Notes: generated by a model not told the origin, from the letters alone. Shown: positions 45,795 to 54,435, counted from the first letter of the stretch. The stretch: 64,000 bases of DNA from an uncultured Bacteroidales bacterium (GCA_947166105.1 CAMVCZ010000009.1:26609-90608), one strand, 5' to 3'. A program made the numbers and translations.

Positions 45795-46712
45795 ATGATT
45801 AACAGCCTGAAAATCGGGAACTTGACTTGGCGTCATCTCAACAACCCATCAGAGGAAGACTTTGAATTCCTGAAAGACCGATTCCATTTCCACCCTTTGG
45901 ACATCGAAGACTGCAAGTCCGTCAACCAACGCCCGAAAATCGACATTTACGACGACTATTATTTCCTTATCCTGCATTTCCCCAACTTCGACCGTCAGAA
46001 CAAGTTCGTGAAAATCAAGGAGGTGAAGATTTTCTGGGGCAAGGAATACATCATCTCCATAGAGAAAAGCCCTTGGGGCGTGTCGCAACTCTTTGAGGAA
46101 TACGAGGAACGCATCCAAAACGGCGAAGAAATGAACTTCCGCAACTCCGACATCCTGCTCTACCGCATCCTCGAAAAACTGATGACCGAATCAGTGTACT
46201 TGCTTCGTAAAGTCGGCTTGGATGTGGAGTTAATCAACCGCGAACTGCTTCAGGAAAAGCAAGTGAAAATCATCGAGCGCATCAGTGTGACGCGCAAGAA
46301 CCTCATCCTCATCAACACTATCTTCAAGCCGCAATTGCGACTTTTCCACCTGTTTGAAACGGGCAAAGTGACTGGCTTCACCGACGATGTGGAATACATG
46401 GAAGACTACTGGGGCAACATCCTCGACTACCTGCAAAAGGTGTGGGACATGACCGAGGACTACGAGGAATTGATTGAGGGCCTCTCAATGACCTTCGACT
46501 CGATGCAGACCAACAAGACCAACGAAACGATGAAAATCCTGACCCTCGTTTCGACCATCATCCTCCCTTTGACCTTCATCACCGGCCTCTACGGAATGAA
46601 TGTCGCCCTACCCTTCCAAGAAGCGGCTTGGGCGTTTTGGGGCATCATGGGATTCATGGCTGTGGTAGCTACTGCTTTCTATATCTACTTCAGGCACAAG
46701 AAGATGATGTAA
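45795..46712 (+). CDS. corA: CorA-type magnesium/cobalt transporter
   Basis: A 305-residue inner-membrane channel. The cytoplasmic funnel domain with a long coiled coil is followed by two C-terminal helices. The selectivity motif YGMNVALP follows the first helix (residues about 265-272), and the basic tail FRHKKMM is typical. It stands alone between terminators and minus-strand genes. Confidence 0.93.
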   Translation: MINSLKIGNLTWRHLNNPSEEDFEFLKDRFHFHPLDIEDCKSVNQRPKIDIYDDYYFLILHFPNFDRQNKFVKIKEVKIFWGKEYIISIEKSPWGVSQLFEEYEERIQNGEEMNFRNSDILLYRILEKLMTESVYLLRKVGLDVELINRELLQEKQVKIIERISVTRKNLILINTIFKPQLRLFHLFETGKVTGFTDDVEYMEDYWGNILDYLQKVWDMTEDYEELIEGLSMTFDSMQTNKTNETMKILTLVSTIILPLTFITGLYGMNVALPFQEAAWAFWGIMGFMAVVATAFYIYFRHKKMM

Positions 46713-46786
46713 TCATCATTTCTGGATAGCTTACCTATCGCGGTAGCGACAACAGGTCATGCCCCGTTGTTGGCAAAGCCCAGACA

Positions 46787-47848
46787 TTATTTCACAAGAA
46801 GTTTCTCGTATTTCACCACCGAGCCATTACGCATCAATTTGACGATGTAACAGCCTTTCGCCAAATCGTTAGGCAAAGTCACAGCGAAGTCGCCAACGGC
46901 ATTACCAGTGGCCTTGAGCAAAGTACGCCCACTCAAATCACAGATGGCCACCGCATCGAATGGGTTGGAATTGCCGCTCACATGAAGAACTTGTCCGGCC
47001 TCAATGGGATTGGGAAACAGGAACACCGCTTCTGAGGTTTCCTCAACAGCACTCCAAGTCGGGTCCCAAATCATGCGAGCGTATTCGGGATGGTCAATAA
47101 AAGGGTTACGGTTGTGCTGATAGTCGTTGTAAATGACCTCGTTACGCTCCTTTTCTTTCTCGCTCACAGGGTCTTGCTCGTTCCAACGCAGTAGCATATC
47201 AATCGCCCACTTCTTGATTTCCGACTTGTTGGTCATGTCGCTGCTGCTCCAACTGCCATCTTCCGAATAATAACGCACACTCATATACATCAAGGCGCGG
47301 GCAAAATCTCCTTTGTATTCATCGATAGGCTCGAACACCGTTCCCGAATAGCCAGGGGTTTTGCAAGTACCTAATTTTGAGCCGTTTTGGGAAGTCCATG
47401 TGGCTGAACGCACCTCGCCGAAAGGATAGTTGGCACGTTTTCCGTTCACGAAACCATCCGTCGGAAAGATGTGATGCAGGTCGGAACGGGGCACCGTTTG
47501 CTCATTGAACCAACTCTGCGGCCACGAGTGTTCGCGGTTGTAGCAGTCGCCCTCGCTGTTGTAGTTGCCGCATTGGTCTTGGCCGAGATAATAAGTATAG
47601 GGCGGATTGCCGTTGGGCCGGTCGGAATACATGTCCCAAACCACACCGTTGCCTTTGTTGTCGGTGCTCCAAAAGGCGTTCCAGAGTTGACTATAAGAGA
47701 TAGACGAATGGCCCTTAATGATATTGTGCAAAGCCACCTTCAACTGATTGCCCGTCAAGCCGTTGGCGGAATTGTAGTAATTGGCTGGTTGCGCACTAAC
47801 CAAGACGGACAGCGATAAACCTATAAAAAGAGCGAGGAGCTTTTTCAT
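46787..47848 (-). CDS. Secreted endonuclease I with T9SS domain
   Basis: A 353-residue protein with a signal peptide (LALFIGLSLSVLVSAQ) and an EndA/NucM-type endonuclease I domain: NREHSWPQSWF with the catalytic His, DLHHIFPTDGFVN and DEYKGDFARALMYM. The last 75 residues form a type A sorting domain (VFLFPNPIEAGQVL, AICDLSGRTLLKA, GCYIVKLM). It degrades extracellular DNA, supplying nucleotides or breaking down DNA matrices. A longer paralogue lies at 50232-53315. Confidence 0.93.
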   Translation of the reverse strand: MKKLLALFIGLSLSVLVSAQPANYYNSANGLTGNQLKVALHNIIKGHSSISYSQLWNAFWSTDNKGNGVVWDMYSDRPNGNPPYTYYLGQDQCGNYNSEGDCYNREHSWPQSWFNEQTVPRSDLHHIFPTDGFVNGKRANYPFGEVRSATWTSQNGSKLGTCKTPGYSGTVFEPIDEYKGDFARALMYMSVRYYSEDGSWSSSDMTNKSEIKKWAIDMLLRWNEQDPVSEKEKERNEVIYNDYQHNRNPFIDHPEYARMIWDPTWSAVEETSEAVFLFPNPIEAGQVLHVSGNSNPFDAVAICDLSGRTLLKATGNAVGDFAVTLPNDLAKGCYIVKLMRNGSVVKYEKLLVK

Positions 47849-47889
47849 TATTCAGAGTTTTATATCTTAAATCTTTGAATCTTAAATCC

Positions 47890-48453
47890 TTAAACCAAAT
47901 CCGTAAACAAATATAATATCGCGATGACCGCCATAAATACCGCCGCCGAGAACTCGATGAAACTCACTTTTTTAATCACACTTGGGTTAAATTCGATACG
48001 GACGGCAATGAAAGACCATAAAAAACTAACCACAACAACCAATGGCATAAACCATCGGCCCAAAGGTTCGAAATACGGCCCCATCAGCGACATAAGCAGT
48101 GTGTTCATGGCCGACATGAAAACGAGCAACATCAGTTCAGTGTCGTTGTTGACCGTGTAAAGCATTTTGCCTTTCAAAATCCTCATTGAATCGACAAGCA
48201 TTTTTACGGCAATTATGAGCATCATCGCAAAGACCATATACTGAGCGATATAGGTGATGAGATGAGCAAACAATCCTCCCAAAAACTTACCGAACAAAGC
48301 GGCAACCCCATGATAGACACCGAACAATAACGGAATAAACCATTTCTGCGAAGGCTTGTCATCGGCCTTGATCAGGCCCACCGAGCGCGTGGCCACGGGA
48401 GCGGTCAGGCAGATGATGAAGAGGATACTGATGATTATTGAAGTGGTAGTCAT
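47890..48453 (-). CDS. MntP-like manganese exporter
   Basis: A 187-residue protein with six membrane helices. The segment PLLFGVYHGVAALFGKFLGGLF, followed by a helix and VKMLVDSMR, resembles MntP-family Mn efflux pumps, including their length. The family acidic residue of helix 1 is not evident (ILFIICLTAPVATRS), so the assignment is uncertain. Its -7 element lies only 8 bases before the start, so its message may be leaderless. Confidence 0.55.
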   Translation of the reverse strand: MTTTSIIISILFIICLTAPVATRSVGLIKADDKPSQKWFIPLLFGVYHGVAALFGKFLGGLFAHLITYIAQYMVFAMMLIIAVKMLVDSMRILKGKMLYTVNNDTELMLLVFMSAMNTLLMSLMGPYFEPLGRWFMPLVVVVSFLWSFIAVRIEFNPSVIKKVSFIEFSAAVFMAVIAILYLFTDLV

Positions 48454-48460
48454 AATGCCG

Positions 48461-48468
48461 CAAAATTA
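48461..48468 (-). promoter_or_regulatory. -7 element of the MntP-like gene
   Basis: TAATTTTG on the minus strand lies 7 bases before the ATG, implying a leaderless transcript as for the antitoxin gene at 26045. Confidence 0.5.
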
Positions 48469-48528
48469 TACAATTCAGGGGAATCTGCAAAGCAAATTCC
48501 CCCGAAAAAGTTCAAATCAGTACCTCAA

Positions 48529-49905
48529 TCAGCCCAATCTCTTGAATTGGCAGGTGAAGTGGCGCATCAGCTCGGCTTCCCATGTGATTTCGAGGCCGCG
48601 CTTGATTTCGTTGCGACGGTCGTACACATTCTTCAGTGCAGCAGCAATCACGTCCATGTGGTTGTTGGTGTACACACGGCGCGGGATGCAGAGGCGCACG
48701 AAGTCGTTGCCACCGAAGCGGTTCTGGCGCGTAACGGGGTCACGGTCGGCAAGGACATAGCCGATTTCGCAGGCGCGAATGCCGGCTTCAAGATAGAGTT
48801 CGCAAGTCAAGGTTTGGGCGGGGAACTCTTCCTTCGGGATTTGGGTCAACACCTTGTCGGCATCGACGAAGATGGCGTGGCCACCAGCAGGACGCTGGTA
48901 AGGAATACCATACTCGTCGAGTTTGGCAGCGAGGTAATGCACCTGCTTGATGCGGGTTTCAACCATCTCGAACTCAATGTTTTCCTTCAGACCAACGGCC
49001 AAAGCGTCCATGTCGCGACCGTTCATGCCGCCGTAAGTCAGGAAGCCTTCGAAGGGAATGCAGAACAACTTGGCACCTTCGTACCAGTCTTTCTTGTTGG
49101 TGGCGATGAAGCCGCCCATGTTGACGAGGCCGTCCTTCTTGGCCGACATGGTCATCGAGTCAGCGTAGCTGAACATTTCTTTGCAGATTTCGCGCAGGGT
49201 TTTGTCGGCGTAGCCTTCCTCGCGGGTCTTGATGAAGTAGGCGTTCTCAATGAAACGGGCGCTGTCGATGTTGACCGGCACGCCGTATTTGTGGCACAAT
49301 TCGCAAGTCTCGCGGATGTTCTTCATGCTCACGGGCTGGCCGCCAACGGTGTTGTTGGTAACGGTGAGGACCATAAACGGCACATTGCCTTGGTTCTCTT
49401 TCAGCACTTTCTCCAATTTCTCAAGGCTGACATTGCCCTTGAAAGGCACCTCAAGTTGGGTGTCGTAAGCCTCGGGCACGGTCACGTCGATGGCGAAGGC
49501 CTTGCGGCTCTCGATGTGGCCCTTGGTGGTGTCGAAGTGGGCATTGCCCGGAACGACTTGGCCCGGCTTCACGAGATAGGAGAACAGCACATTTTCGGCA
49601 GCACGGCCTTGGTGCGTCGGGATAACATACTCGAAACCAGTGATTTCAGTGATAGTATCCTTCATGTGGTAGAACGAGCGGGCACCGCCGTAGCTCTCAT
49701 CGCCCATCATCATCGCGCTCCATTGGCGGTCGCTCATGGCGCCGGTGCCACTGTCGGTGAGCAGGTCGATGTAAACATAGTCGCTCTTCAGCATGAAGAC
49801 ATTTTGGTGGGCTTCGTTGAGCCACTTTTCGCGTTGTTCGCGGGTGGATTTCTTGATAGGTTCAACCATCTTGATTTTCCACGCTTCTGCAAATGGTAAT
49901 TCCAT
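48529..49905 (-). CDS. tnaA: Tryptophanase (indole-producing)
   Basis: A 458-residue PLP enzyme that splits tryptophan to indole, pyruvate and ammonia. It matches the Bacteroides tryptophanase pattern: MELPFAEAWKIKMVEPI at the start, PTHQGRAAENVLFSYL, TNNTVGGQPVSM, DSARF and the PLP-lysine block SAKKDGLVNMGG. DSARF and the opening favour tryptophanase over tyrosine phenol-lyase. It is preceded by a leader of about 200 bases from a TACCTTTG promoter. Confidence 0.92.
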   Translation of the reverse strand: MELPFAEAWKIKMVEPIKKSTREQREKWLNEAHQNVFMLKSDYVYIDLLTDSGTGAMSDRQWSAMMMGDESYGGARSFYHMKDTITEITGFEYVIPTHQGRAAENVLFSYLVKPGQVVPGNAHFDTTKGHIESRKAFAIDVTVPEAYDTQLEVPFKGNVSLEKLEKVLKENQGNVPFMVLTVTNNTVGGQPVSMKNIRETCELCHKYGVPVNIDSARFIENAYFIKTREEGYADKTLREICKEMFSYADSMTMSAKKDGLVNMGGFIATNKKDWYEGAKLFCIPFEGFLTYGGMNGRDMDALAVGLKENIEFEMVETRIKQVHYLAAKLDEYGIPYQRPAGGHAIFVDADKVLTQIPKEEFPAQTLTCELYLEAGIRACEIGYVLADRDPVTRQNRFGGNDFVRLCIPRRVYTNNHMDVIAAALKNVYDRRNEIKRGLEITWEAELMRHFTCQFKRLG

Positions 49906-50112
49906 GATTTATTTGTTTAATTGTTAGATGTTTAATTGTTGATTGTTGTTTTTTGACACGGCCTTTCGGCCTTTCGACAGGCTCAAGGCCCCGTGACAAT
50001 GGTTTAACTGCAAGAAACGCCGATTTAGAAACGGTCGCGTTCCTTGATGTTCAAGTAAACACTATTGCCAAAGCAATGGAGCATATTATTATGGTGCCTT
50101 CAAAAAACGCCT
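49906..50112 (-). promoter_or_regulatory. Leader of tnaA with possible 19-codon upstream reading frame
   Basis: Between the -7 element at 50113 and the tnaA ATG lies a leader of about 200 bases. It contains a minus-strand reading frame at 50025-50084 (MLHCFGNSVYLNIKERDRF, stop) and the CCTTTCGACAGGCTCA repeat. TnaC-type leaders regulate tryptophanase in enterobacteria, but this peptide has no Trp, so any leader control would have to differ. No other gene is visible in 49906-50231. Confidence 0.35.
49963..50000 (+). repeat. CCTTTCGACAGGCTCA interspersed repeat in the tnaA leader
   Basis: The core TTTCGACAGGCTCAAGGCC followed by CCGTGACAATG is related to the element at 53288-53320. It has self-complementary GGCCTTTCGGCC parts that could fold in the tnaA leader. 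Confidence 0.65.
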
Positions 50113-50120
50113 CAAAGGTA
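50113..50120 (-). promoter_or_regulatory. -7 element for tnaA
   Basis: TACCTTTG on the minus strand, in AAATCCCTACCTTTG as for secA. It implies a transcription start about 200 bases upstream of the tnaA ATG. Confidence 0.55.
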
Positions 50121-50193
50121 GGGATTTTTCGGCAAATACAAGCAAATTTTGCAAGATTTCATTTCAACTTTCAAAAATAGCACACTTATTCCG

Positions 50194-50201
50194 TAATTTT
50201 G
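50194..50201 (+). promoter_or_regulatory. -7 element for the long endonuclease I gene
   Basis: TAATTTTG, 30 bases before the ATG at 50232, which supports that ATG over earlier in-frame codons. Confidence 0.55.
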
Positions 50202-50231
50202 CCCGCGATAATACCGACAATAATCAAAAAA

Positions 50232-53200
50232 ATGAGACGACACATCCTTTTCTTCATGGCTGCGGTCATACTATTGTTCGCAACGGGAAGCCGCATCACT
50301 GCACAAATTCCCAACGGATATTACAACAATGCCAATGGAAAAACCGGCGACTCATTGAAAGTGGCTTTGCACGACATCATCAAGGGACACACGACCATCT
50401 CCTACCAACAGATATGGAACGCCTTTTGGAGCACCGACAACAAAAGCAACGGCGTGGTGTGGGACATGTATTCCGACATTCCTAACGGAACTCCACCCTA
50501 TACTTTTGCCATTGGCCAAAACCAATGCGGCGAATATGTGCAGGAAGGCGACTGCTATAATCGTGAGCACTCGTGGCCCCAGAGTTGGTTCAGCGGCGAC
50601 GACCAAACCATTCCGAGCCGTGACTTGCACCACGTTTTTCCCACCGACGGATTTGTGAACTCCCAAAGGAGCAACTACCCTTTCGGCGAGGTGAACACCG
50701 CATCGTGGACTTCGCAAAACGGGTCGAAGTTAGGCTCTTGCAAATCCTCTTTGGGTTATAGCGGCACCGTTTTTGAACCTATTGACGAGTACAAAGGCGA
50801 CTTCGCCCGTGCCCTTATGTATATGAGTGTGCGTTACTACGGCGAAGACTCCGATTGGAGCACGAGCGGCATGACCAACAAATCCAATATCAAGGAATGG
50901 GCCATTGCCATGTTGTTGAACTGGAATGACAATGACCCTGTCAGCCAGAAGGAAATCGAGCGCAACAATGTGATTTACAGCGACTACCAGCACAACCGCA
51001 ACCCTTTCATCGACCATCCTGAATACGCCCGCATGATTTGGGATGAGAATTGGCATGGTGACATAGGCGGTTATGTGAAAGTGACAAGCTCTGACGAAAT
51101 CACCGATGGCGATTATTTGATTGTTTGTGAAGAAAACAATGCCGCCTTCAATGGTGCCTTGACCACTTTGGATGCTGTTGGCAACAAGATTGTGGTCACG
51201 ATTAGCGGGAACTCCATCGAGTCAAATGACGAAACCGATGCCGCAGCCTTCACGATTGCCGCCAAAACGGGCGGATATTCCATCAAAAGCGCAAACGGTT
51301 TTTATATCGGCAATACGAGCGATGCCAACGCATTGAAAACCAGCCCAACCGACGACTATGTCAACACGATTTCCATTACAGGCGGCCATGCTGACATTGT
51401 GAGCAGTTCAAGCCATCTGAGGTATAATGCGACCAATAACCAAACCCGTTTCCGATACTATAAGTCAAGTTCATACATTAATCAGCAAGCCATCCAACTT
51501 TACAAAAAAATAGAGGTCTACAGCATCTCTCTTGCCGATGTGGAACACGGTAGCATCAGCGCAGATGCAGAAGAAGCCGTGGAAGGTGCCATCGTCACCC
51601 TGACCGCCACTCCCGAAACGGGTTATGGACTCGACCATTGGATTGTCACCGATGCCCAAGGCGAACTTATTGAGGTGACGGAGAACCAGTTTGAGATGCC
51701 CGCCAGCAACGTCACGGTGAGTGCGGTTTTCGTTTACGTCGGCGTTTTCGAGCAAAAATACTACTTGGTGACGGATGTCAGCCAACTTGTTGCCGGAAGG
51801 ACTTATTTGATTGTGAACATCGGTTTTGGCAAAGCTTTGGGGAGAACGCAAAACCCAAACAACCGCTCGGCAGCCTCAGTCGCCATCACAAACAACAGCA
51901 TTTCCGTTTTGGGCGACGCTTGCGAACTCACTTTGGGAGGGCAAGCAGGCGCGTGGACTTTCTACGATGCCACCAACAACAGCGGATACCTGTATGCCGC
52001 AGGAGGTAGCGGAAACAACAACTATCTGAGAACACAAGCCACTTTGACCAACGCGGGGAAATGGACTATCTCTCTGAACGCGAACAATTTGGCAACAATA
52101 AAAACCATCGATTCCAACGTGAACAGGCATACCATCATGTATAACAACTCGGGTAATATATTCTCTTGCTATGCCTCTGGACAAAAAGAAGTTTGCCTTT
52201 TCATCCGCAGCGAGGAATACGAACATGATGAAAACACGACCTTGGCCTGCCTCAACACTTTCGACAAGCATACCGTTCATTCGGGAGTTGCGCTCACGGC
52301 AAACACCGTATTGGGCACAAGCATGTGCAACAACGCGGATTATCTTGTCATTGAGGAAGGTGCGCAATTCATCCACAATGTGGACGGCGTGATGGCCACA
52401 ATGACGAAAAGCATCACCGCCTACACTGTAGAAGGCGGCTGGTACAGCATTGCCACCCCTTTTGTCGCCTTCGCTCCAACAGAAACGATGCTCGCCGACG
52501 ATTACGACCTTTATGCCTTCAAAGAAGACACCATTTTGGAGTGGGTGAACTACAAGGCTTTCCCTAACGGCTTTGATTGGGAATCGGGCAAGGGCTATCT
52601 CTATGCGCACAATCCGGAAGTCACTTTGAGGATGAGCGGCACCTTGAACAACGGCAACCACACTCAAACTGTCGGGTTGAGTTATGGCAACAGCCACCAA
52701 AACATAAAAGGTTTCAACCTGCTCGGCAATCCCACGGCACACGACATCACCTTTACCAAAAGCATTCAGATTTCGGACGGCTATTTTTACCTCTCCAACA
52801 GCAGCAACTTGGAATACGAACCAGGCAACACCGTTCCCGTGGGGCGCGGTTTTTGGGTCAAAGCCAATGCCGATGGCCAAACTGTGACCCTCAATCCGCA
52901 AAGGAGAAGAGGCGAGAATGACGAAACGTCGCGGTATCTTTGCCTCAGCATTGGCGCGGGCAAGGTCTACGTCAAGTTGGACGAAGGCGTCAGTATGCCT
53001 ATGCCCGACGTCATGGGCGAACATTCCAACCTGTATCTCACCCGCGACGGCAAGCCTTACACGATGCTCGTCCGCGATGGTGCCAACACCATCGACCTCA
53101 GTTTTAAGGTCAGGAGCGAAGGCAGGCACATCCTCAAGGCTGAAAATCAAGATCTTGCATTGGATTACCTTCACCTTATCGACCGCAAGACCGGCACCGA

Positions 53201-53315
53201 CATCGACCTGCTTACCACGCCTGAATATGCTTTTGAGGCCCAGTTGGGCGATTATGCCTCGCGTTTCCAGTTGGTGTTTTCCATCATCCCTTCGACAAGC
53301 TCAGAGGGCCAATGA
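50232..53315 (+). CDS. Long endonuclease I fusion protein lacking its sorting domain
   Basis: A 1027-residue secreted protein. The signal peptide (LFFMAAVILLFATGSRITAQ) is followed by an endonuclease I domain nearly the same as the paralogue at 46787 (NREHSWPQSWF, DLHHVFPTDGFVN). Then come a beta domain, an InlB-type repeat (HGSISADAE), a second beta domain and the LHLIDRKTGTDIDLL block that normally leads into a type A T9SS domain. Instead the frame ends SIIPSTSSEGQ, encoded by an interspersed CCTTCGACAAGCTCAG repeat. The sorting domain therefore seems lost, so the product may stay in the periplasm or be degraded. I start at 50232 because a promoter lies inside the longer frame. Confidence 0.85.
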   Translation: MRRHILFFMAAVILLFATGSRITAQIPNGYYNNANGKTGDSLKVALHDIIKGHTTISYQQIWNAFWSTDNKSNGVVWDMYSDIPNGTPPYTFAIGQNQCGEYVQEGDCYNREHSWPQSWFSGDDQTIPSRDLHHVFPTDGFVNSQRSNYPFGEVNTASWTSQNGSKLGSCKSSLGYSGTVFEPIDEYKGDFARALMYMSVRYYGEDSDWSTSGMTNKSNIKEWAIAMLLNWNDNDPVSQKEIERNNVIYSDYQHNRNPFIDHPEYARMIWDENWHGDIGGYVKVTSSDEITDGDYLIVCEENNAAFNGALTTLDAVGNKIVVTISGNSIESNDETDAAAFTIAAKTGGYSIKSANGFYIGNTSDANALKTSPTDDYVNTISITGGHADIVSSSSHLRYNATNNQTRFRYYKSSSYINQQAIQLYKKIEVYSISLADVEHGSISADAEEAVEGAIVTLTATPETGYGLDHWIVTDAQGELIEVTENQFEMPASNVTVSAVFVYVGVFEQKYYLVTDVSQLVAGRTYLIVNIGFGKALGRTQNPNNRSAASVAITNNSISVLGDACELTLGGQAGAWTFYDATNNSGYLYAAGGSGNNNYLRTQATLTNAGKWTISLNANNLATIKTIDSNVNRHTIMYNNSGNIFSCYASGQKEVCLFIRSEEYEHDENTTLACLNTFDKHTVHSGVALTANTVLGTSMCNNADYLVIEEGAQFIHNVDGVMATMTKSITAYTVEGGWYSIATPFVAFAPTETMLADDYDLYAFKEDTILEWVNYKAFPNGFDWESGKGYLYAHNPEVTLRMSGTLNNGNHTQTVGLSYGNSHQNIKGFNLLGNPTAHDITFTKSIQISDGYFYLSNSSNLEYEPGNTVPVGRGFWVKANADGQTVTLNPQRRRGENDETSRYLCLSIGAGKVYVKLDEGVSMPMPDVMGEHSNLYLTRDGKPYTMLVRDGANTIDLSFKVRSEGRHILKAENQDLALDYLHLIDRKTGTDIDLLTTPEYAFEAQLGDYASRFQLVFSIIPSTSSEGQ

Positions 53316-53320
53316 CAAGA
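53288..53320 (+). repeat. CCCTTCGACAAGCTCAG interspersed repeat at a gene end
   Basis: The core CCCTTCGACAAGCTCAGAGG then GCCAATGACAAG resembles the repeat at 49963-50000. It supplies the last codons and stop of the endonuclease fusion gene. Confidence 0.75.
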
Positions 53321-53369
53321 TTGGCCAAAACTCTTCCCCTATAATTAATGATTGAAATCGGCAGAAAAT

Positions 53370-53415
53370 CCCAAGTGTTGGGGATTTCACAGGTGGCAAA
53401 GCCGCCGTACTTTTG
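53370..53415 (+). promoter_or_regulatory. GGGGA-box promoter 1 (small RNA)
   Basis: CCCAAGTGTTGGGG (GGGG at 53380-53383), then exactly 24 bases, then TACTTTTG (53408-53415) and CAGC. The same layout occurs at 54641-54687 and 58924-58978. Confidence 0.6.
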
Positions 53416-53419
53416 CAGC

Positions 53420-53503
53420 AGATTTTTGTCATAAGTTTTTAGAATGAATTTTGAGTTAGTTTTAATGTGCGGGACAGATTAACCTGTTCCGCACAGTTTT
53501 TTT
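53420..53503 (+). ncRNA. Putative small RNA of about 84 nt
   Basis: A promoter-like element (53370-53415) is followed within 85 bases by a strong terminator: GTGCGGGACAG and CTGTTCCGCAC (53467-53494), then seven T. The only reading frame between is 12 codons (MNFELVLMCGTD). A separate TACTTTTG lies just after the terminator, so this looks like an independent short transcript. A spurious terminator for the preceding gene is the alternative. Confidence 0.45.
53467..53503 (+). terminator. Terminator with 11-bp stem and T7 run
   Basis: GTGCGGGACAG pairs with CTGTTCCGCAC with one G-T pair and a 6-base loop, then CAG and a T7 run. Confidence 0.85.
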
Positions 53504-53673
53504 GTACTTTTGCAAGCAAACAAAAAGTCGTAGTCGATATTGAACATTCAATGCGTTAGGATTGCAAATCAGGACGAATGGGAACTATCCTGCCGCGTTG
53601 GTTGCTGGAGTAATTGCGATGTCTTTACTTTGAAAAAATGTGTAATTTTGCATTATCAAACAGAGTCATAGAC
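53504..53673 (+). other. Gene-free spacer with two -7-like elements
   Basis: No gene was recognised. TACTTTTG (53505-53512) follows the terminator directly, and TAATTTTG (53643-53650) lies 23 bases before the ATG at 53674. The stretch between has protein-like codons without a start and could be an eroded gene. Confidence 0.4.
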
Positions 53674-53963
53674 ATGGACGAAAACGCCAAAACTTCAAAA
53701 GAAGAAAAGAAAGCCAAACGCAGCAACTTCTTGAACCAAATTGGGACTATTGTATTGGGTACCACCATCTCGTTGATTGTCACCATCGTGGCGGCACAAA
53801 TCCTCGAACGGAACCATCGGGCCAAGGACCGCCGCCTTTCGGCATTGATGGTGATGAGCAACATCGAGAGCTACGCACGGATTCTCGAATCTGCCCATGA
53901 ATATATGGAACGCGCCGACATCGTGTCAGCATGGCTGTTGAACCTTCCTCTGAACGCGGTCGA
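53674..53963 (+). pseudogene. 5' part of a membrane protein, fused by deletion
   Basis: From MDENAKTSKEEKK the frame encodes a single membrane helix (IGTIVLGTTISLIVTIVAAQIL) and a helical RRLSALMVMSNIESYARILE region, as in a small Bacteroidota membrane protein family that is normally longer. After AWLLNLPLNAVDS the frame runs into the DNA of a different gene and continues as out-of-frame residues to a stop at 54105. This indicates a deletion junction near 53960. Confidence 0.55.
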
Positions 53964-54410
53964 TTCGTTTTCTCCGGTTGCAAGAAAGACACTCCAACTC
54001 CAACCCCAACTCCAGAACCGACCCCAACACCTACCACTACCACAGTTGTGTACAAGGTTGAGAAAGAGTTTGAAAATAGGGTTATGTCTGATTGCTTTAA
54101 ACTGAATGTGACCTATACCAATGCCAAAGGCGAGTCGATCACCGAAACCGGCGTTGTGTTGCCATGGGAAAAGTCTTTCGAAGTCACCTCTCCTTTCACA
54201 GCCAAGATGGAAGGCGAATTAGTTTACAATGAAAATGAACTTCCAGGAGAAGTGATTTACGGAAAGCGCTATGGAATTGGATACTACAACAAGAGTACCT
54301 TAGTAATTGATATGGTAGGTGCATTCTCTAAGGACGATAAGGAAGACTTCCTCGAAGTTTTGCAAAACAATCCCAATCGCCTGAAATTCTCTGAAGAAAA
54401 AGCCTTTTGA
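53931..54410 (+). pseudogene. Lipoprotein missing most of its signal peptide
   Basis: The frame carries VFSGC-KKD, the end of a lipoprotein signal with lipobox, then a TPTPTPTPEPTPTP linker and a C-terminal domain with NRVMSDCFKLNVTY and KRYGIGYYNKSTLVI. The residues before the lipobox (MAVEPSSERGRF) are not a signal peptide but the other frame of the upstream gene remnant. Without the hydrophobic core it should not be exported. The domain is not recognised. Confidence 0.55.
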
Positions 54411-54435
54411 TTTCCATTCAATGTTTTAACTACTA

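Noticed and set aside
48478..48502. Terminator for tnaA
   Set aside because: A GGGGAAT/ATTCCCC hairpin exists but has no T run on the minus strand, so function is unclear.
48547..49899. 450-codon open frame opposite tnaA
   Set aside because: Composition (His/Val/Gly-rich) is that of a reverse-strand shadow; tnaA has all its motifs.
49953..50180. 75-codon plus-strand open frame in the tnaA leader
   Set aside because: It spans an interspersed repeat and the reverse of the tnaA promoter and has no recognisable start signal.
53504..53673. Protein-coding gene in the spacer before the membrane protein remnant
   Set aside because: A codon-like stretch exists, but there is no start codon and no recognisable family; treated as spacer.
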